Shown here: positions 44,403-56,950 of the stretch, in pieces
Layout: the number at the start of each line of letters is the position of its first letter
Position numbering within the stretch: position 1 is the stretch's first letter
NCBI GenBank assembly: GCA_038373865.1
Contig: JAXGGA010003008.1
Coordinates: 46,428-110,427 of the forward strand
Origin: Uloborus plumipes
Taxonomy: Eukaryota; Arthropoda; Arachnida; Araneae; Uloboridae
Direction of reading: 5' to 3'
Length of the DNA stretch: 64,000 bases
Translations under genes and position numbers: made by a program
The notes under the pieces: model-generated
The model's database searches: none
The model's input: the letters and a program-made list of their open reading frames with translations, nothing else
Told to the model about the DNA's origin: nothing

Positions 44403-44720
44403 ATACTGCTGATAAAGGAGGCGAAGGAGAAAGGCATCCCGGTCACCTGCGAGGTGTGCCCGCACCACCTGTTCCTGAGCTCGGAGGACGTGCCCGGCCT
44501 GGGGAGCCGCAAGGGCCAGGTGCGGCCGCCGCTGGCCCGGGCGGAGGACCGCGACGCCCTCTGGGAGCACATGGACGTCGTCGACTGCTTCGCCACCGAC
44601 CACGCGCCCCACACCCTCGCCGAGAAGGAGGCCGCCGACGCGCCCCCGGGCTTCCCCGGACTCGAGACGATGCTGCCGCTCCTGCTGACGGCGGTCAACG
44701 AGGGGAGGCTGACGCTGAAG
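44403..44720 (+). CDS. CAD: CAD exon 10: dihydroorotase C-terminal core
   Basis: 106 codons, phase 0/0, acceptor TTCCAG, donor AAG|GTGAGT. It encodes [35 protein letters not shown] and [18 protein letters not shown]. The Asp in ATDHAPH is the catalytic base/metal ligand of DHOase. Very GC-rich. The L2 LTR end lies about 11 bp upstream, inside the normal polypyrimidine region. Confidence 0.98.
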
Positions 44721-44829
44721 GTGAGTGGCCTTTTTACGTCATCGTGTCGTTCCCGACCGAGTCCGAACGCGTCTCCGGTCGGACGAGTGCCATTCCCGAG
44801 AGTAACGGACGGCGTCTTTCCATCCGCAG

Positions 44830-45045
44830 GACCTGGAGGACAAGCTGTACCACAACCCCAAGAGGATCTTCAACCTGCCCGACCAGGAGGACACCTACGT
44901 GGAGATCGACCTGGACGAGGAGTGGGAGATAGGGGACGGGGGCTCCTTCAGCAAGGCCGGCTGGACCCCCTACGCGGGGCGCAAGGTCCAGGGCCGCGTC
45001 CGGAGGGTGGTGCTCCGGGGGGAGGTGGCCTTCGTGGACGGACAG
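44830..45045 (+). CDS. CAD: CAD exon 11: dihydroorotase C-terminal strands
   Basis: 72 codons, phase 0/0, acceptor ATCCGCAG, donor CAG|GTGAGG. It encodes [36 protein letters not shown] and [12 protein letters not shown], the closing strands of the DHOase fold. Intron 10 is only 109 bp and repeat-free, in contrast to the rest of the gene. Confidence 0.98.
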
Positions 45046-46266
45046 GTGAGGGATGACGGACACTCTTCGGAGGGTTCGCCGTGGTCGAGTGAATTCATTT
45101 ATTTCATTTGAATCACTAATTTATAACTCTAATAATTTAATACTATAATAATAAATATCTGTTCAACTTAAAAAATATATGTTATATATATCTATATATA
45201 TGTCATTTTTTAAACACTTTCATTTTGCAAATATTAATTAATAATACCATTTCTGTTATTATGACAATAAAAATAAACAAACATTTATAGTCCTAAAAAT
45301 TAAATATTTCAGTTGCCCAAAGAATTTAGTACAGCTATTCAATAAATAAAATAACTTACCTCTCTAAAAGGAACTAAAAATAATTTATTTAAACGAGTTG
45401 TGAAGGAACCGCTGTGACAATGATTGCTTTTGAATCTATTATTTAATTGGCATATATAACTAGATCCGTAACTAATGACCATCACTAATAACAAAAAAAT
45501 ATTAATTTTATTTCCTATATTGTTAAAATATTTCCATTCTTGATTAAACAAACCAGATTTTCACTCTGAAAAATATTCTGTCAGAAATTAGTCATTAGAT
45601 TCACTTTCCTCACCTTCTACATCTGTCAAACCTGACTCATTTTCACGACAGGCATTATCAGTATTGATAGTGTTGTTCCTCAAAAGTTCCACCAATCTAC
45701 TATGCAAGGTATCGTTCTTCCTTTCCCTTGATTTTGTTGGAAAATGAAGCTTGAATTATCCAACATGCTGGCTAATGCGGGGTGATTCGGTAATTGACAT
45801 AAACTTTTATGGTCTAAGTCATTTTTTCTTTGATTTTACATGAAATGAGTACATGTTTTTGATCTGTAATATCCTTTCAAAACTAGTTCGTCTCAAAAAT
45901 GAAACAAACATTTGACTTAAGAAAAGTGTGCTCTCTCTAATGATATAACGAAAAATCAAATTCATGATGACCCTTTTGAAACTGAGACAAAATTGAGGAA
46001 AAACATTTTTGACTGGAATTTCAACTTAGATAATTCAGAAAGTATTTGAACTATCAAGATGCCACTTGCACACCTTTCGGACATACTAACATTCTACAAA
46101 CGAGGACAGAATTAACTTTAGAAAGTCATTTTCTCAGCAGATACAAGCTGATGACGTGTTGTCGAAATTTGCCAAAATACGATTTTTAATCCACTTTGGC
46201 AGGAAATTGTAAACAATCTACAGCACAATGAGCTTTTGTTGCACAAGTAGGCTATTCTACCCTAAA
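45046..46266. other. Intron 11, AT-rich, with possible transposase tail
   Basis: Mostly AT-rich. On the minus strand about 45590-45700 reads LVELLRNNTINTDN...GEESESND then stop, resembling the acidic C-terminus of a transposase. I cannot name the family. No other features. Confidence 0.3.
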
Positions 46267-46325
46267 CAGTGATCAGGATCACCAAATTTGAGCCTAATAA
46301 TTAAATTTGGTGATCCTGATCACTG
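46267..46325. repeat. Perfect 23-bp-arm hairpin
   Basis: Arms CAGTGATCAGGATCACCAAA... at 46267-46289 and 46303-46325 pair perfectly around a 13-nt loop. It lies about 120 bp before exon 12. Confidence 0.88.
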
Positions 46326-46444
46326 TAACTGATGTTTGGTTTCATGAATCGTCTCCTAAACATCGTCCATTTAAATCGTATTCGTGAACTCTAATGTTGT
46401 TCATTATTGTGGTGATTTCCTGCAATCACGCATTCGACTTTCAG

Positions 46445-46561
46445 ATCCTGGTGGAGCCCGGTTTCGGCCAGAACATCATCGGCGTCCGGTCCAAAATGGA
46501 TTCCAAGTCGCGATCGCCTCTGCATATCAGAAGCACTTCTCCCGCCATGCCTTCAGCTTTG
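46445..46561 (+). CDS. CAD: CAD exon 12: DHOase end and start of linker
   Basis: 39 codons, phase 0/0, acceptor TTTCAG, donor TTG|GTAAGT. It begins ILVEPGFGQNI, the conserved end of the DHOase region, then becomes Ser-rich and basic (SKMDSKSRSPLHIRSTSPAM), as expected for the flexible DHOase-ATCase linker. Confidence 0.9.
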
Positions 46562-47500
46562 GTAAGTCCTACGTTTTATTCTGTTCTTGAATTTTGTGTT
46601 GAATAATTTAAAATTCCCTTTGACACACCCAGATAATATAGACGAACACGCGAAAGCCGTTCGCAGAAAGTTTTCAAATGTTGCAGACAATTTTGAAATG
46701 CTTGAGATAAATTTCCGTATCAGAACATTTTTTTTTTTGGTGAAGAACATATTTTGGTCACCAATTTTGAGGAATACACAGTTAATAATCCTGAAAAAAG
46801 AGTAAATGTAATTGAAAAAACTTACTGATTTTATAGTGGTATGGTACTCTTATACATATTTTTAATTTTTGCTGTTGGCAGCGATATAAGAGTGGAGAAG
46901 TACAGCGTTTTTTTGCAGAAAATTGCAAGAAATTCATTCTGTTCAGACAGTTTTAACATTAATCTAGGTCTGCCCCTCGAGTTCACTGCAGTAAAAGCAT
47001 CCCACTTCGTACCGGGTTCTCGATATTTCAGACCTGCCGACTCTCCTGGTTTTTACTCCATTCTCCCGATTGTACTTTTGTGTATTTATTTCTCCCGTTT
47101 TTTATTCCATTCCAATTGTCTACAGGTTAGGTTCGTAATATCGCCAAGCTTTTTGACATTTTGCAGTTTCGCGCCAAAAAAAGATTAAAACAGTGATATT
47201 TGTGACATTTTTCACCAATCCCGTAGACGCAATGTTGAGTGCTGCATGACAGGCAAATCAACATGCAGGAAAATTTATAAAAACAGAGATCAATTTTGAG
47301 TGAAAGTTAATGGAATCAGAGCCAAATTTTGCAACATTTTCACAAATTAAGCACAAAAGAACAACAATAATAACTATTTTCGAAATTGTAGCACTAAATA
47401 AGCATATTTTTTTCTAGAAATACTTGATAAAACATAATTTTTTGTTCATTATTTAAAATCTCCCTAATAATAATTGTATAGAGGTATTTTGAAAGCAATT
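46562..47500. other. Intron 12, 5' part
   Basis: AT-rich. CAGACCTGCCGACTCTCC at 47032 matches a word at 17949. No gene found. Confidence 0.35.
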
Positions 47501-47579
47501 AGAGTTAATAGTTTTTACTATATGGTTTTCTTTCGCTTTAATAGTTACCCGTTTAACTCACTAGTCCAAATTTCTTGAA

Positions 47580-47830
47580 ATTTGGGGGGGGGGGGGGAGT
47601 TTGAAGGTTTTCTTTTACATTTTTCTATGAATAAGAAACACTTCATTTTGAATTTGTTCATTTATTTATTTATTATTGTTATTATAATTTTTTTACATTT
47701 CTCTTTGAAAAAGAAACACTCCATTTTGAATTTGTTCTTCATTTTATTTATTTATTATTATTATAATTTTTTTACATTTCTCTTTGAAAAAGAAACACTT
47801 CATATTAAATTTATAGTTATTTATCTATTC
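47580..47830. repeat. 80-bp tandem repeat, three copies
   Basis: TTTTACATTTCTCTTTGAAA followed by AAGAAACACTYCATTTTGAA recurs at about 47613, 47693 and 47772. The surrounding 47500-47950 is related to 48740-48980 in the next intron. Confidence 0.7.
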
Positions 47831-48283
47831 CTTTTTTTTCGTATTATTGTTATTATTTTGGCATTTAAACTGAGACTTATGAACGTCTTAATTTTTGAAG
47901 GTAATTTTCCTGCAGCCATTTTTTCGATGTCCAAGATTTAAGTTCCTATCGGAAAATTGTCGGACACCTGCATAAATAAGAGCTAAGCATTTTACAGAAT
48001 TCTAGAGGGACACTCAAGTGGGATAGGCATTGTAGTGGTCTGAGGGCGTGCCGGGTGCTTGTGTATTCAGTGCAGTTCTTGTAGCCCTGAAGTTTAAAGC
48101 CAAAACATGATTTTATTTTTTAAAATAGGATTGTGTCTACTAAGTTGGAGCCATGTGAATTGTACTGAGTACAGAGGTCACAGAATACTTAGTACCTCCA
48201 CTGCTCACGAAAGTGTCTTACTTTCAGTGTAATGTGTTATGCGAAGAGTATTGTTTTTTTTATTTGAAAAAAAAATGTTTCAG

Positions 48284-48371
48284 CTCTCGCCTGCTGGTGG
48301 TAGAATAACTCCAAATCCGTACAGTATTGACTCTGTCATGGGATCCAGTCAAGATACAGGCATGCCCACAG
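48284..48371 (+). CDS. CAD: CAD exon 13 (predicted linker exon)
   Basis: 88 bp, 29 codons plus one base. Acceptor TGTTTCAG, donor CACAG|GCAAGA, a GC-type donor that is otherwise consensus. It encodes LSPAGGRITPNPYSIDSVMG then SSQDTGMPT, rich in Ser, Pro and Gly like the CAD linker. Its phase (0 in, 1 out) matches exon 12 and exon 14. The linker is poorly conserved, so support rests on open frame, splice sites and phase. Confidence 0.65.
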
Positions 48372-50674
48372 GCAAGACGATATTTTTTATTCCTGTTTGT
48401 TTGGTATTTTTCAGTATTGTTTTACATCAACCTTGATCAAATTATTTTGCACTTTAATTATGTAGGATTAACAGTATGAAATCTGTAGCGACATGCTGCC
48501 ATCGAAATCGTTCTGAGAATTTAAATTTATCCCAATACTCCCATGTTTATACGAGAGAGAGTGTTTGTACCTTTTTATTCGCCGATACCTTTTTATGACT
48601 ACATCAATAGTCACTTTGGAAAAAAAAACACAACTTAACTAAAGTAAAATGTTAGTACTCATAGCATCTGCATTATTTGAATAAATATTTAAATATTTGT
48701 TCCATAAAATACCATTATTTTAGCTGTTCTGGAAGTAATAACATGCAATTTTTATTTTATGGTTTTCCTTTTTTTATACTTACCTCTTTAACACATTATG
48801 ACAAATTTCTCAGAATTCAGAAAGTTTGAAGGGGTTTTTTTTTTTACATTTCTTTATGCATAAGAAACACTTCATATTGAATTAATTTATCTTTTGGATT
48901 TGAAACTGAGACTTAAAAACGTCCTAATTTCTGAAATTCTTAATTTACCTCTAGCAATTTTTTTGATGAAACTTTCAAAGTCTTGTCATGACAAGCTCTC
49001 AGAAGCATAGCGCAGCTTTTCTAGTAGTAAATTTGATTTTTTTCTTGGAACATTATTTTTGCATATGTTTCAATGGAAATCACAATTTTTAGGTTCATAT
49101 TAAAAGCCGCAAATTCAAAAGTCTTTAGTTTCATTATTTTTTTCGGGGGGGGGAACCTGGAAAAGTTCGGGAATTTCAATTCTCATGTTAATTTGAAACC
49201 TTGCCCATAAAAATATTATAACTGCCCCAAAAAGTTTCCTGTCCTCATTATGAATAATGCGAAAAAAAGTCCATATTGTCTTTTTTTAATTAATATTAAA
49301 GTAGCGTTCTTAGTAAAATTGTTTATTTATGGAAAAGCCCCCAATAAAAAATGCCGAAAAGTTACATTTACTCTTTATGTCTGCTTGCATAATGATGTCT
49401 CATATTGATGTAAAGAAGTGATTTAACCCATTTATTTTAATATAAATTAATTATTGAAATACTTATATTTTGTACTAATTTATATAGTACATCAATTAGT
49501 GCTATTTATAACATTTATTTTGATTTCGGTAATGTTTGTTTTGTTTCTAGAAAAGGGCAATAGTTATGAACAGCCCTTAATAGAATATAAAAAATCAATT
49601 TTGCATCATTTCTGGCTATCTAGAAAAAGGAATTACCTCATTTTTAAAAACAAGCAATATTGTACCAATACTTTACTAATTATTATAGGACTTTAATTAG
49701 TACATTTTCTACTTGAATAATCATATGAAAAACATATTTTTCAAATGTCATGAAAGCAAAAGGAAATTTTTAAATTCTAAACCATATAGGATAAATCATT
49801 TTATATACCGTCTTTGTTAAGTTTCGCAGCGCTAGCTCAATTGACAAATGCAAAACCTTGTTTAAACTCACAATGTTTATACAGTATTACTAAAAAGCAC
49901 TGCATGTTATTCAGAATATTGTGTTGCCTTGAAATGCGAGTGCGGAACCCCAAATCTGGAACAGTGAACAGCCACTTCGGTGGATTTTGGTAAAAAGTTC
50001 CAATAGTACGTTAAAAAAGCAATGATATATGAACTGCGGGTATCGCTTCTCATTGTGACGCGTCATTATTCTTCAATTAGTACTGTAAATAAGGCATATT
50101 TGTACTAGTGTCATACCGAGTACTCGGCGAATGCTCAGTACTGAGCCAATGCCAAGTAGCTGTAAAAACTGAATATTGTTAATTTATAGAGAAAGTCTAA
50201 AAAAATATAATTATTTACAATTGCTTTATTCATACTGACGAAATACATTTATCTTTTTTCTTAGTTGAGCTGTTTCAAAGGGAACACCTAACCGGGAGAA
50301 CTTTTAGCCCCCCCCCCCCCCCCAGTGATGGGAAGCATTTCTAGGTTTTGTGTCTTCCAAATTTTGTTGTTCAGAAATTGGGGTTCCATACTCATATTAG
50401 TGTTTATAATTTATATAATATATGGTCTGATATATCTAATTTATTTTCTGCATCAAAAAGTCACTTTGAAAATATTTTTTTCATGACTGTCTTTGTAAAA
50501 TATTTACAGAAGCTAAACGGGGTAAGTATTATTTTCGTTAAATATGATTTATTTATCATTTTTCTCCTAAAAAATATCTCTGACCTCATTCTTCGAGACT
50601 GATCTTTCCTTTTCAAACATTTCTCCTACGTTTTCTCTTTTGGTGCTTTTAACCTCTCTCCGATTCTCCTCAAG
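48372..50674. other. Intron 13, no recognised elements
   Basis: About 2.3 kb AT-rich. It contains the diverged copy (48740-48980) of the intron 12 repeat region, a G-run near 49145 and a C-run near 50312. No gene seen. Confidence 0.4.
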
Positions 50675-50794
50675 CTGGATTCTTATGGTCTCCAAAAAAA
50701 TCTGTACCGCTCATTAACAGACCTCCTGGTTCTGGGAATTTGCTTTCGGGGAAAGAATCCCTCAAGAGGCCCTGGGATTCGTCTGCGGCCCACA
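50675..50794 (+). CDS. CAD: CAD exon 14 (predicted linker exon)
   Basis: 120 bp entering with two bases that complete a codon begun in exon 13, leaving with one base. Acceptor TTCTCCTCAAG, strong donor ACA|GTAAGT. It encodes GFLWSPKKSVPLINRPPGSG then NLLSGKESLKRPWDSSAAH, Ser/Pro/Lys-rich linker sequence. The phase joins both neighbours without a stop, which would be unlikely by chance with all three constraints. No homology claim is made for the linker. Confidence 0.65.
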
Positions 50795-53700
50795 GTAAGT
50801 TTCTCTGTCTCTCTGCTGCCCTCAGTAGAAAGTATGAAGCAATCATTGGTGTCAAAATCATCAAAATCATTGGTGGTTTTAAGTTCTCGAGAGTCTCCTA
50901 TCTCCATGGTTGGGAAATTCTAGTTCATGATTTTTAGCTTTTAAGATTCAGAGATAACTGTTCAGTTAATAACCGAAGTGTTCGAGTTTTTTCCTATCGA
51001 AATAATATTATGAACTTTTTCCTTTTTTTTTTTTTTTAACCAAATAATTTGCTATTAATCTAAGCTATTCAATAAAGAGTTTTTTTTTCTCTTTTTTTTC
51101 ACAGTATAAAGGAAATTTAGATGCCAGTAATATTACATTTTTTAAAGATTGAAAAAAAAAAGAAGAAAAATACTGCAGTAAAAATAATACATGATAAACA
51201 TGATTTGATTCTAGCCTGTGAACACCTTCGTGATATATGTAAAGGAATTAAGTTAGTTTTATTACTTAAAATACATTTTAAACAACTAATCTAAATTACA
51301 GGGTTTGGTTTGGATAATTCAAGTTGCTTCATATTTTTTAATTTTCAATTTTGTAACTCCCATTTCTTGTTGGTAGTTAACTTAGATGTTTAATTTTTTT
51401 AAAAATTCTTTTGCTTGTTTCTTTCCTTTGTCTTGGTACTTTTATATTTTATCCTGCTAAAGTACTTCTAACACATTCCTTCTAACTCCCTTATTCCACC
51501 GTCATGTGCTGTTTGTTTATGTAAGTATTCCTTTCATGTTTATGTGCATGTTCATTGTGTCTGGCGGGAACTGCAGTGTTGTATAAATAACATTTTGCAT
51601 TTAAGTCTTCAGCTGGCTGCATGTTGTATGTCAATTTTCGTTAAAATGTTCATTCCATAAAGTAAGAATTCCTGTAACCAAAGTTTTGGGTTGAAAAGTA
51701 CACAGCGAGCTCAGATTTTTAAAAATTCTATTTTTGAAACAATGACGCATTTTACCCGAAATGTTAGAAGTCATGTGAAACTATTACCATAAGTTTCACA
51801 TGACAAAGTTTGAACATTCAGTGTTCAATTTAACATTTTGCACAATTTGCTCACGCCATTGCACATAAACTGTCATATTTAAAGCAAAAGGTAAAGGTTT
51901 CTCTTTAATTTCATTTGTCAGTCTTATGTGTAGCAATTTCAATAATATGATTTTTTGAAATTGAGTCCATCATTTTTGCTTGCCCTGTTTTTAAAAATTT
52001 ACTTGAGTTTTGAGTGTTTTTTGTATGAATTTTGTAAACTAAAAAGTTCATATAGCACTTTTAGGAGGGGGGAAAACAAAACGGGTTGCTGCTTAGTGAA
52101 AATAATGTTTTTTCCCCCTTACTTTTTTTTTTTTTTAATAATTTGGTGATATTGCTTAAGAGTTAAGTGTCATGTCAAAGTGAGTTCTTCAAACATGCAC
52201 TATAGATAAGCAAAAATAATATAATTATTTTTCAAACGCGGCTTATAAGTGTTGGTCAGTGCTTTTAATTTGTTGTTTGATGAGATTAATGCTGATTTTT
52301 GTTCAATTAAATGGAGTAAGTTGAAACAGTTTTGCAGGAAGTTTGCTTTATTTGTTTGTTTTTGTTTGTTGATGTGTGTTGTAATAATAATGTGCTTGAA
52401 CTAATCTGACTGTGTTATTGTGTGTGAAAGTATTTAACACCACATTTTGTAATTAAAATTTTAAATCTTAACTCTACACCTATCTTTTTGTGTGAAGCTA
52501 TTTGTGGTTTTTTTTTTTTTGGATTATCAATGTTTTGTAAGTGTATTATTTTACATACTATAGAGGGTGATTTAAATAGAATGGTATTGTTTAAAACATG
52601 TATATTTTTAAGAGTAAATATGGTATCTAAATGAAGTTTTTTTCCTTTCTTGAAAGGTATTCAATGTACTCTGTTCCTGAAGCTTAAATAATGTCCCACA
52701 ATCAGAAAAACAATTAATGCAGCACATTAGGGTGGTTCAAAACAAATTATTTTTGTGCTAGAGACCAATTCTCACCCTTTTTTTTCTTTTTTCTTTGCAT
52801 TTATATACAAAATCATTGTCCTAAAATTTCAGCATTCTACTCTTAATGGAAGATGGTGCACAAACATCCTTCATTTTTGCGCTTTTTCGTAATTTTTTAC
52901 AATTTCCGAGATTTTCAGACTAAAGAGACCATTTTCTTACAAAAGAATTCTTTTCAGTTGTTCTGATTTTCCAATACATAAATATTAATTAAAACAATTG
53001 GAAAGTTTCTTAATCTTTTGAACCTATCAACACAATTTTAATACAATCAATTATTTGGTAGAACACAGCATATAATGTAGATTGTAGTATTACTTGCACA
53101 CATATTGAGTGATGGTTTTGAAAAAGTTTTAATCATGACAAAGTAGAGTTGTGGAGGAACTGTGCAAAATACGTTTTTATGCTTTTAAAGTAGTGGGATG
53201 CAGAGAAAACAAAATTGCAGGATTTAAAGTTTTAAACTTACAGTGCTAACAATGGCACAAAGAGAAAAAAATAAATTATAAAAACTATTGTTGCTAGCCT
53301 GCCGCCATCATGGCATAGAACTAATCTGTAGTTTTGGCAAAGATATTTATTTGATAGTTACTTTGGCCATCATGTCCCTCAGGAGCTCTACTCTTTAATA
53401 ACTTTAAAGCGAAGAATGGTCGACCAGGAATTCAACAAAAAAAAAAAAAAAAGAAATGTTGCGCATAGAACTGAGAGAACACTTCAACAAGTTTGAAAAT
53501 TCAACTGTAAGCTTTTTATGAATCTATAGTTACTCTTGTTGATTATAAAGAGATAATTGAGTTATTATTAGGCATTTTTGGAAGTCTGTCTGAGAAATTC
53601 ATCTGCAAATGAGAGGTGCTATTCGTAATGCTTGGTGAATAACTAATCTCTTATATGCCTTCAAAATATTCATGTTCCTATATAAGAAGGAGATTTTTCA

Positions 53701-54297
53701 TTTAATCAGGAGAGAACGAACACATTTTCAACAATTTCTACAGTTTCAGTGCTTATTTGTACAGTAAAAAATTGACAGAACATTAATAGGTGCTCCATTA
53801 AATATTAAAACTCCTGGGAATATCCGAACTTGGAGCAAAAACCTTATAAGATATAAACGACCTGAAAATTGAAATAGCAACTTGGGGTTTTAAAAAAGCA
53901 CTTGTGGCACATTTCTGGTGAATGAGTTATTTTGACTTATATAGTTTTTCAGATAAAATTCTACCTTAAAGAAAAGCAAATTATAATAGGAATAAAGATG
54001 CAAAATATAACAAGTGTAGCATAGAACAATTGTTTTTTTTTTTTTTTTTTTCAAACATGAGCATTAGAGAGTATTTTCCAGCATCCTTTATCCTACACCC
54101 CAACGAATGCCAATATAATACCAATCACAGAATTACCAAAAGAAGAGCAAAAGAAATAAAGCATGGTGAAGACATTGCTAAGGGAAATGTTCAAATAATT
54201 CAAGAATTTAGCAGGATTTTTTTTAATATTATAATATGATCTAATCTAAGATAAGCTAAAAATCTTGTTAGTCCTGGTTGGAGAATGGCAACCTATA
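50795..54297. other. Intron 14, long AT-rich stretch
   Basis: About 3.5 kb with poly-T and poly-A tracts. TTAGGGTGGTTCAAAAC at 52727 looks like a MITE terminus but no partner is visible. Short ORFs here show no family features. I see no gene. Confidence 0.4.
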
Positions 54298-56733
54298 CAG
54301 TGAAACTTCGATAAGTCGAACTTCGATGAGCCGAAAACTGCGATAAGCCGAAGTGAATATGTATTCCCGTCTCGCTGAATGGAGAATTAATGTTATTTAT
54401 TTTCGATGTGTCGAATTTCTTTAAGTCGAAATATTCGATAAGCCGAATTTTATCCCATGATCCTCATTGAATTTTCCATTCTAAAGTAACTCTTTAAGTC
54501 GAAATAGTTTTTTCGTGGACAAATACGTAGCGAGAAAAGAAAAAAAAAAAGCTGGTGCCACTGCAAGGCATCAAAAGGCGTCTAGACTGAATATCTGGAG
54601 CCAAAGTTTTGTCATAACTGTGTAGGATACCAAAAAAAACTTAGTTGAGTTCTAAAATAGGATGAAGAAAAATAAGGGGGGGGGGCGTATATTCAGAAGT
54701 AATGGAATGATTCCGTTTTTGTCGAAAAAGTAGTGTGGTTGTTGGGGCGGGGGCTACTCGTCGGAAGGATTACTTTCGTGATTTTACGGTATTCTAGAAA
54801 GTGACTGTTTTGTAGCGTTGATTCATTCATCGCAGAATATTTTGGACAGAACTTTCAAAATGGCTAAAAGAAAGCTTAAAATTTTAAATTTGCGACAAAA
54901 AGTTCAATAATCAAAGATGTCGAGTATGGCGTAGGCAAGAAGAAGGAAATTGCTTTGAAGTTTGGCGTGCCACCAAGTACATTCTCAACCATTTTCGAAA
55001 ATCGAAATGTTTCCCTGCAAGCCGTTGATGATGAAACATTTAACGCAAAAAGAAAACGCCTCAAGAACAGAAGGTATCCAGAACTTGAGGAGGCCTTAGT
55101 AAAGTGGATACAAGTAACCAGAGAGCAAAATGTACCGTTATAGGGACCAATCATTCGCGCAAAAGCAGAAGTTTTTGCAAAGCTTCAAACTTTTGCAAAG
55201 TTTGAAGCTAGCGTGGGATGGTTAGACAAATTCAGAACTCGGCACAACATTGTTTACCGAACCACTTGTGGCGAAAGCGCAGTAGTGAATGAAAACATTT
55301 GCAAAGATTGGAAAGAAAATGTGTTAAATAATATTCTAATTGAGTGTAATGAAAATGATATCTTTAATGCAGATGAGACAGGACTTTTCTTCAAATGTCT
55401 CCCGGACAAAACTCTTACACTGAAAGGTGATACATGTAAGGGTGGAAAGCGAAGTAAGGAACGCGTAACTGTCATGGTTGCAAGCAATATGTCAGGAACT
55501 GAGAAGCTTCCTTTGCTTGTTATTGGGAAGGCTAAGAAGCCAAGATGTTTTAGTAATATAAAATCTTTGCCAGTTGATTACACCAGCAATAGTAAAGCCT
55601 GGATGTCCACAGAGTTGTAAAAACCTTGGCTTAAAAAAAGTAGATAGGAAATTTGCCTCAGCTGGAAGAAAAATTGTGCTGTTTGTTGATAATTGCCCGG
55701 CACATCCCAAGACCCTGGCAGAGAACTTAACAGCAATTAAACTGGACTTTCTTCCTCCGAACACAACTTCTATCTCGCAGCCTATGGACCAAGGCGTCAT
55801 AAAAAAATTTAAAGGTTCAACTATAGAAAGCGTGTTGTATTGAAATTACTACATTGTATAGATGAAAAAACAGAGCTTTGCATTACTCTGCTCGACTGTC
55901 TCCGAGAGCTGCAGAAGGCATGGAGTGATGTGACCCCGCAGACAATTACTAACTGTTTTAAGAAAGCTGGTTTCATAAAAGATGCTTTGTCTTTAGATCC
56001 AGATAATGAAAATCAAGAAAACAACAGTATGGCGGAGTTAAATTTACAAAATGAGTGGGAGGTTTTACAAAAGAAAATGAACATTCCTTCCAATACAGAA
56101 TTTATGGATTTTGTAGAAGTCGATGACGCGGTACTAGTGACAGAGTACCCTACCGATGAAGACATTTTAGCAAGCGTAAGAGATAATAGCGAACAAGATT
56201 CTGGTGAACAAGATTCCGGTGATGAAGATATAGAGGAAATTGAGCAGGTAATCAAATTACCTTCAATCCAAGATGCAAGAGAAGCAGCAGATTTACTGCG
56301 TGTTTTTGTAGAATCCCGACCTAATGTTCCCGACTCTATCTTTGATGCTTTAAAAATATCTGAAGACTATTTGTTGAAAGAACAAGTTTTTTTCTCAGAA
56401 ACAATGTTTAAATACAGAGTTAAAAAAAAAAAAATGCAGATATTCTTGGTGAGTCAAAATTGTTATATTATGCATAAAAATTAGAATTTGTTTTCCAAAC
56501 TACAAAAACTTTTTAATTTAATTACATCATACTTTAATTATTCCAATTATACATATAATATCTTTGGTACATTATTATGTCACTTTTTTGTCACATTATA
56601 AATTTATTGAACATTAATGGTAGTATTTTTGTGTTTATTCTACGGTTTTCCTGTCCTTTTCGATAACCCGAATTTTCGATAACTCGAATTCTTTTTGCTC
56701 TCCCTGCAACTTCGACTTATCGAAGTTTCACTG
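54298..56733 (+). mobile_element. pogo/Tigger DNA transposon, TA-flanked
   Basis: 2,436 bp. TIRs CAGTGAAACTTCGATAAGTC and the inverse GACTTATCGAAGTTTCACTG, each flanked by TA (54296-54297, 56734-56735). It contains a disabled transposase. The 5' non-coding part includes a MITE terminus related to 25210-25389 at about 54768-54793. Confidence 0.9.
54860..56484 (+). pseudogene. Tigger-like transposase, disrupted
   Basis: An N-terminal Psq-type helix-turn-helix (KKEIALKFGVPPSTFS, about 54940-54990) and a CENP-B-like second HTH (EALVKWIQ; GWLDKFRTRHNI at 55214) are followed by a DDE core: NADETGLFFKCLPDKT (55364-55411), LFVDNCPAHPKT (55680-55715) and MDQGVIKKFK (55786-55812). An acidic tail follows at 56150-56250. 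It is broken by a frameshift near 54905, a TAG at 55141-55143, frame changes near 55615 and at 55840. It cannot make a full protein as it stands. Confidence 0.88.
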
Positions 56734-56950
56734 TAATTGCAATCTTTAACTGAATGTCTGGGAAATTTTATTATTTAAAACACAATATAAACTAGCATCC
56801 ACTCAGCATAACAGATCTGCATGCATCCCAATTATTGCAAAAATCCTGCTAAAAATTGTTAGTCCTGGCTGGAAGCATCCTCTCATCTTGATCTTTAACG
56901 ATGTGCTTCATTGTTGATGCTAAAACTAACTTGGACCCAACACATTACAG

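Noticed and set aside
44313..45056. 247-codon + strand ORF across exons 10 and 11
   Set aside because: Frame is right for exon 10 but it reads through the GT donor at 44721 and continues in the wrong frame for exon 11; splice sites and DHOase homology define two exons.
47582..47941. 119-codon hydrophobic ORF suggesting membrane protein
   Set aside because: Low-complexity T-rich 80-bp tandem repeat translated; no conserved features.
48361..48440. Exon 13 continuing to a GT donor at about 48402 (TTG|GTATTT)
   Set aside because: Weak donor and wrong phase for exon 14; the GC donor at 48372 fits consensus and phase.
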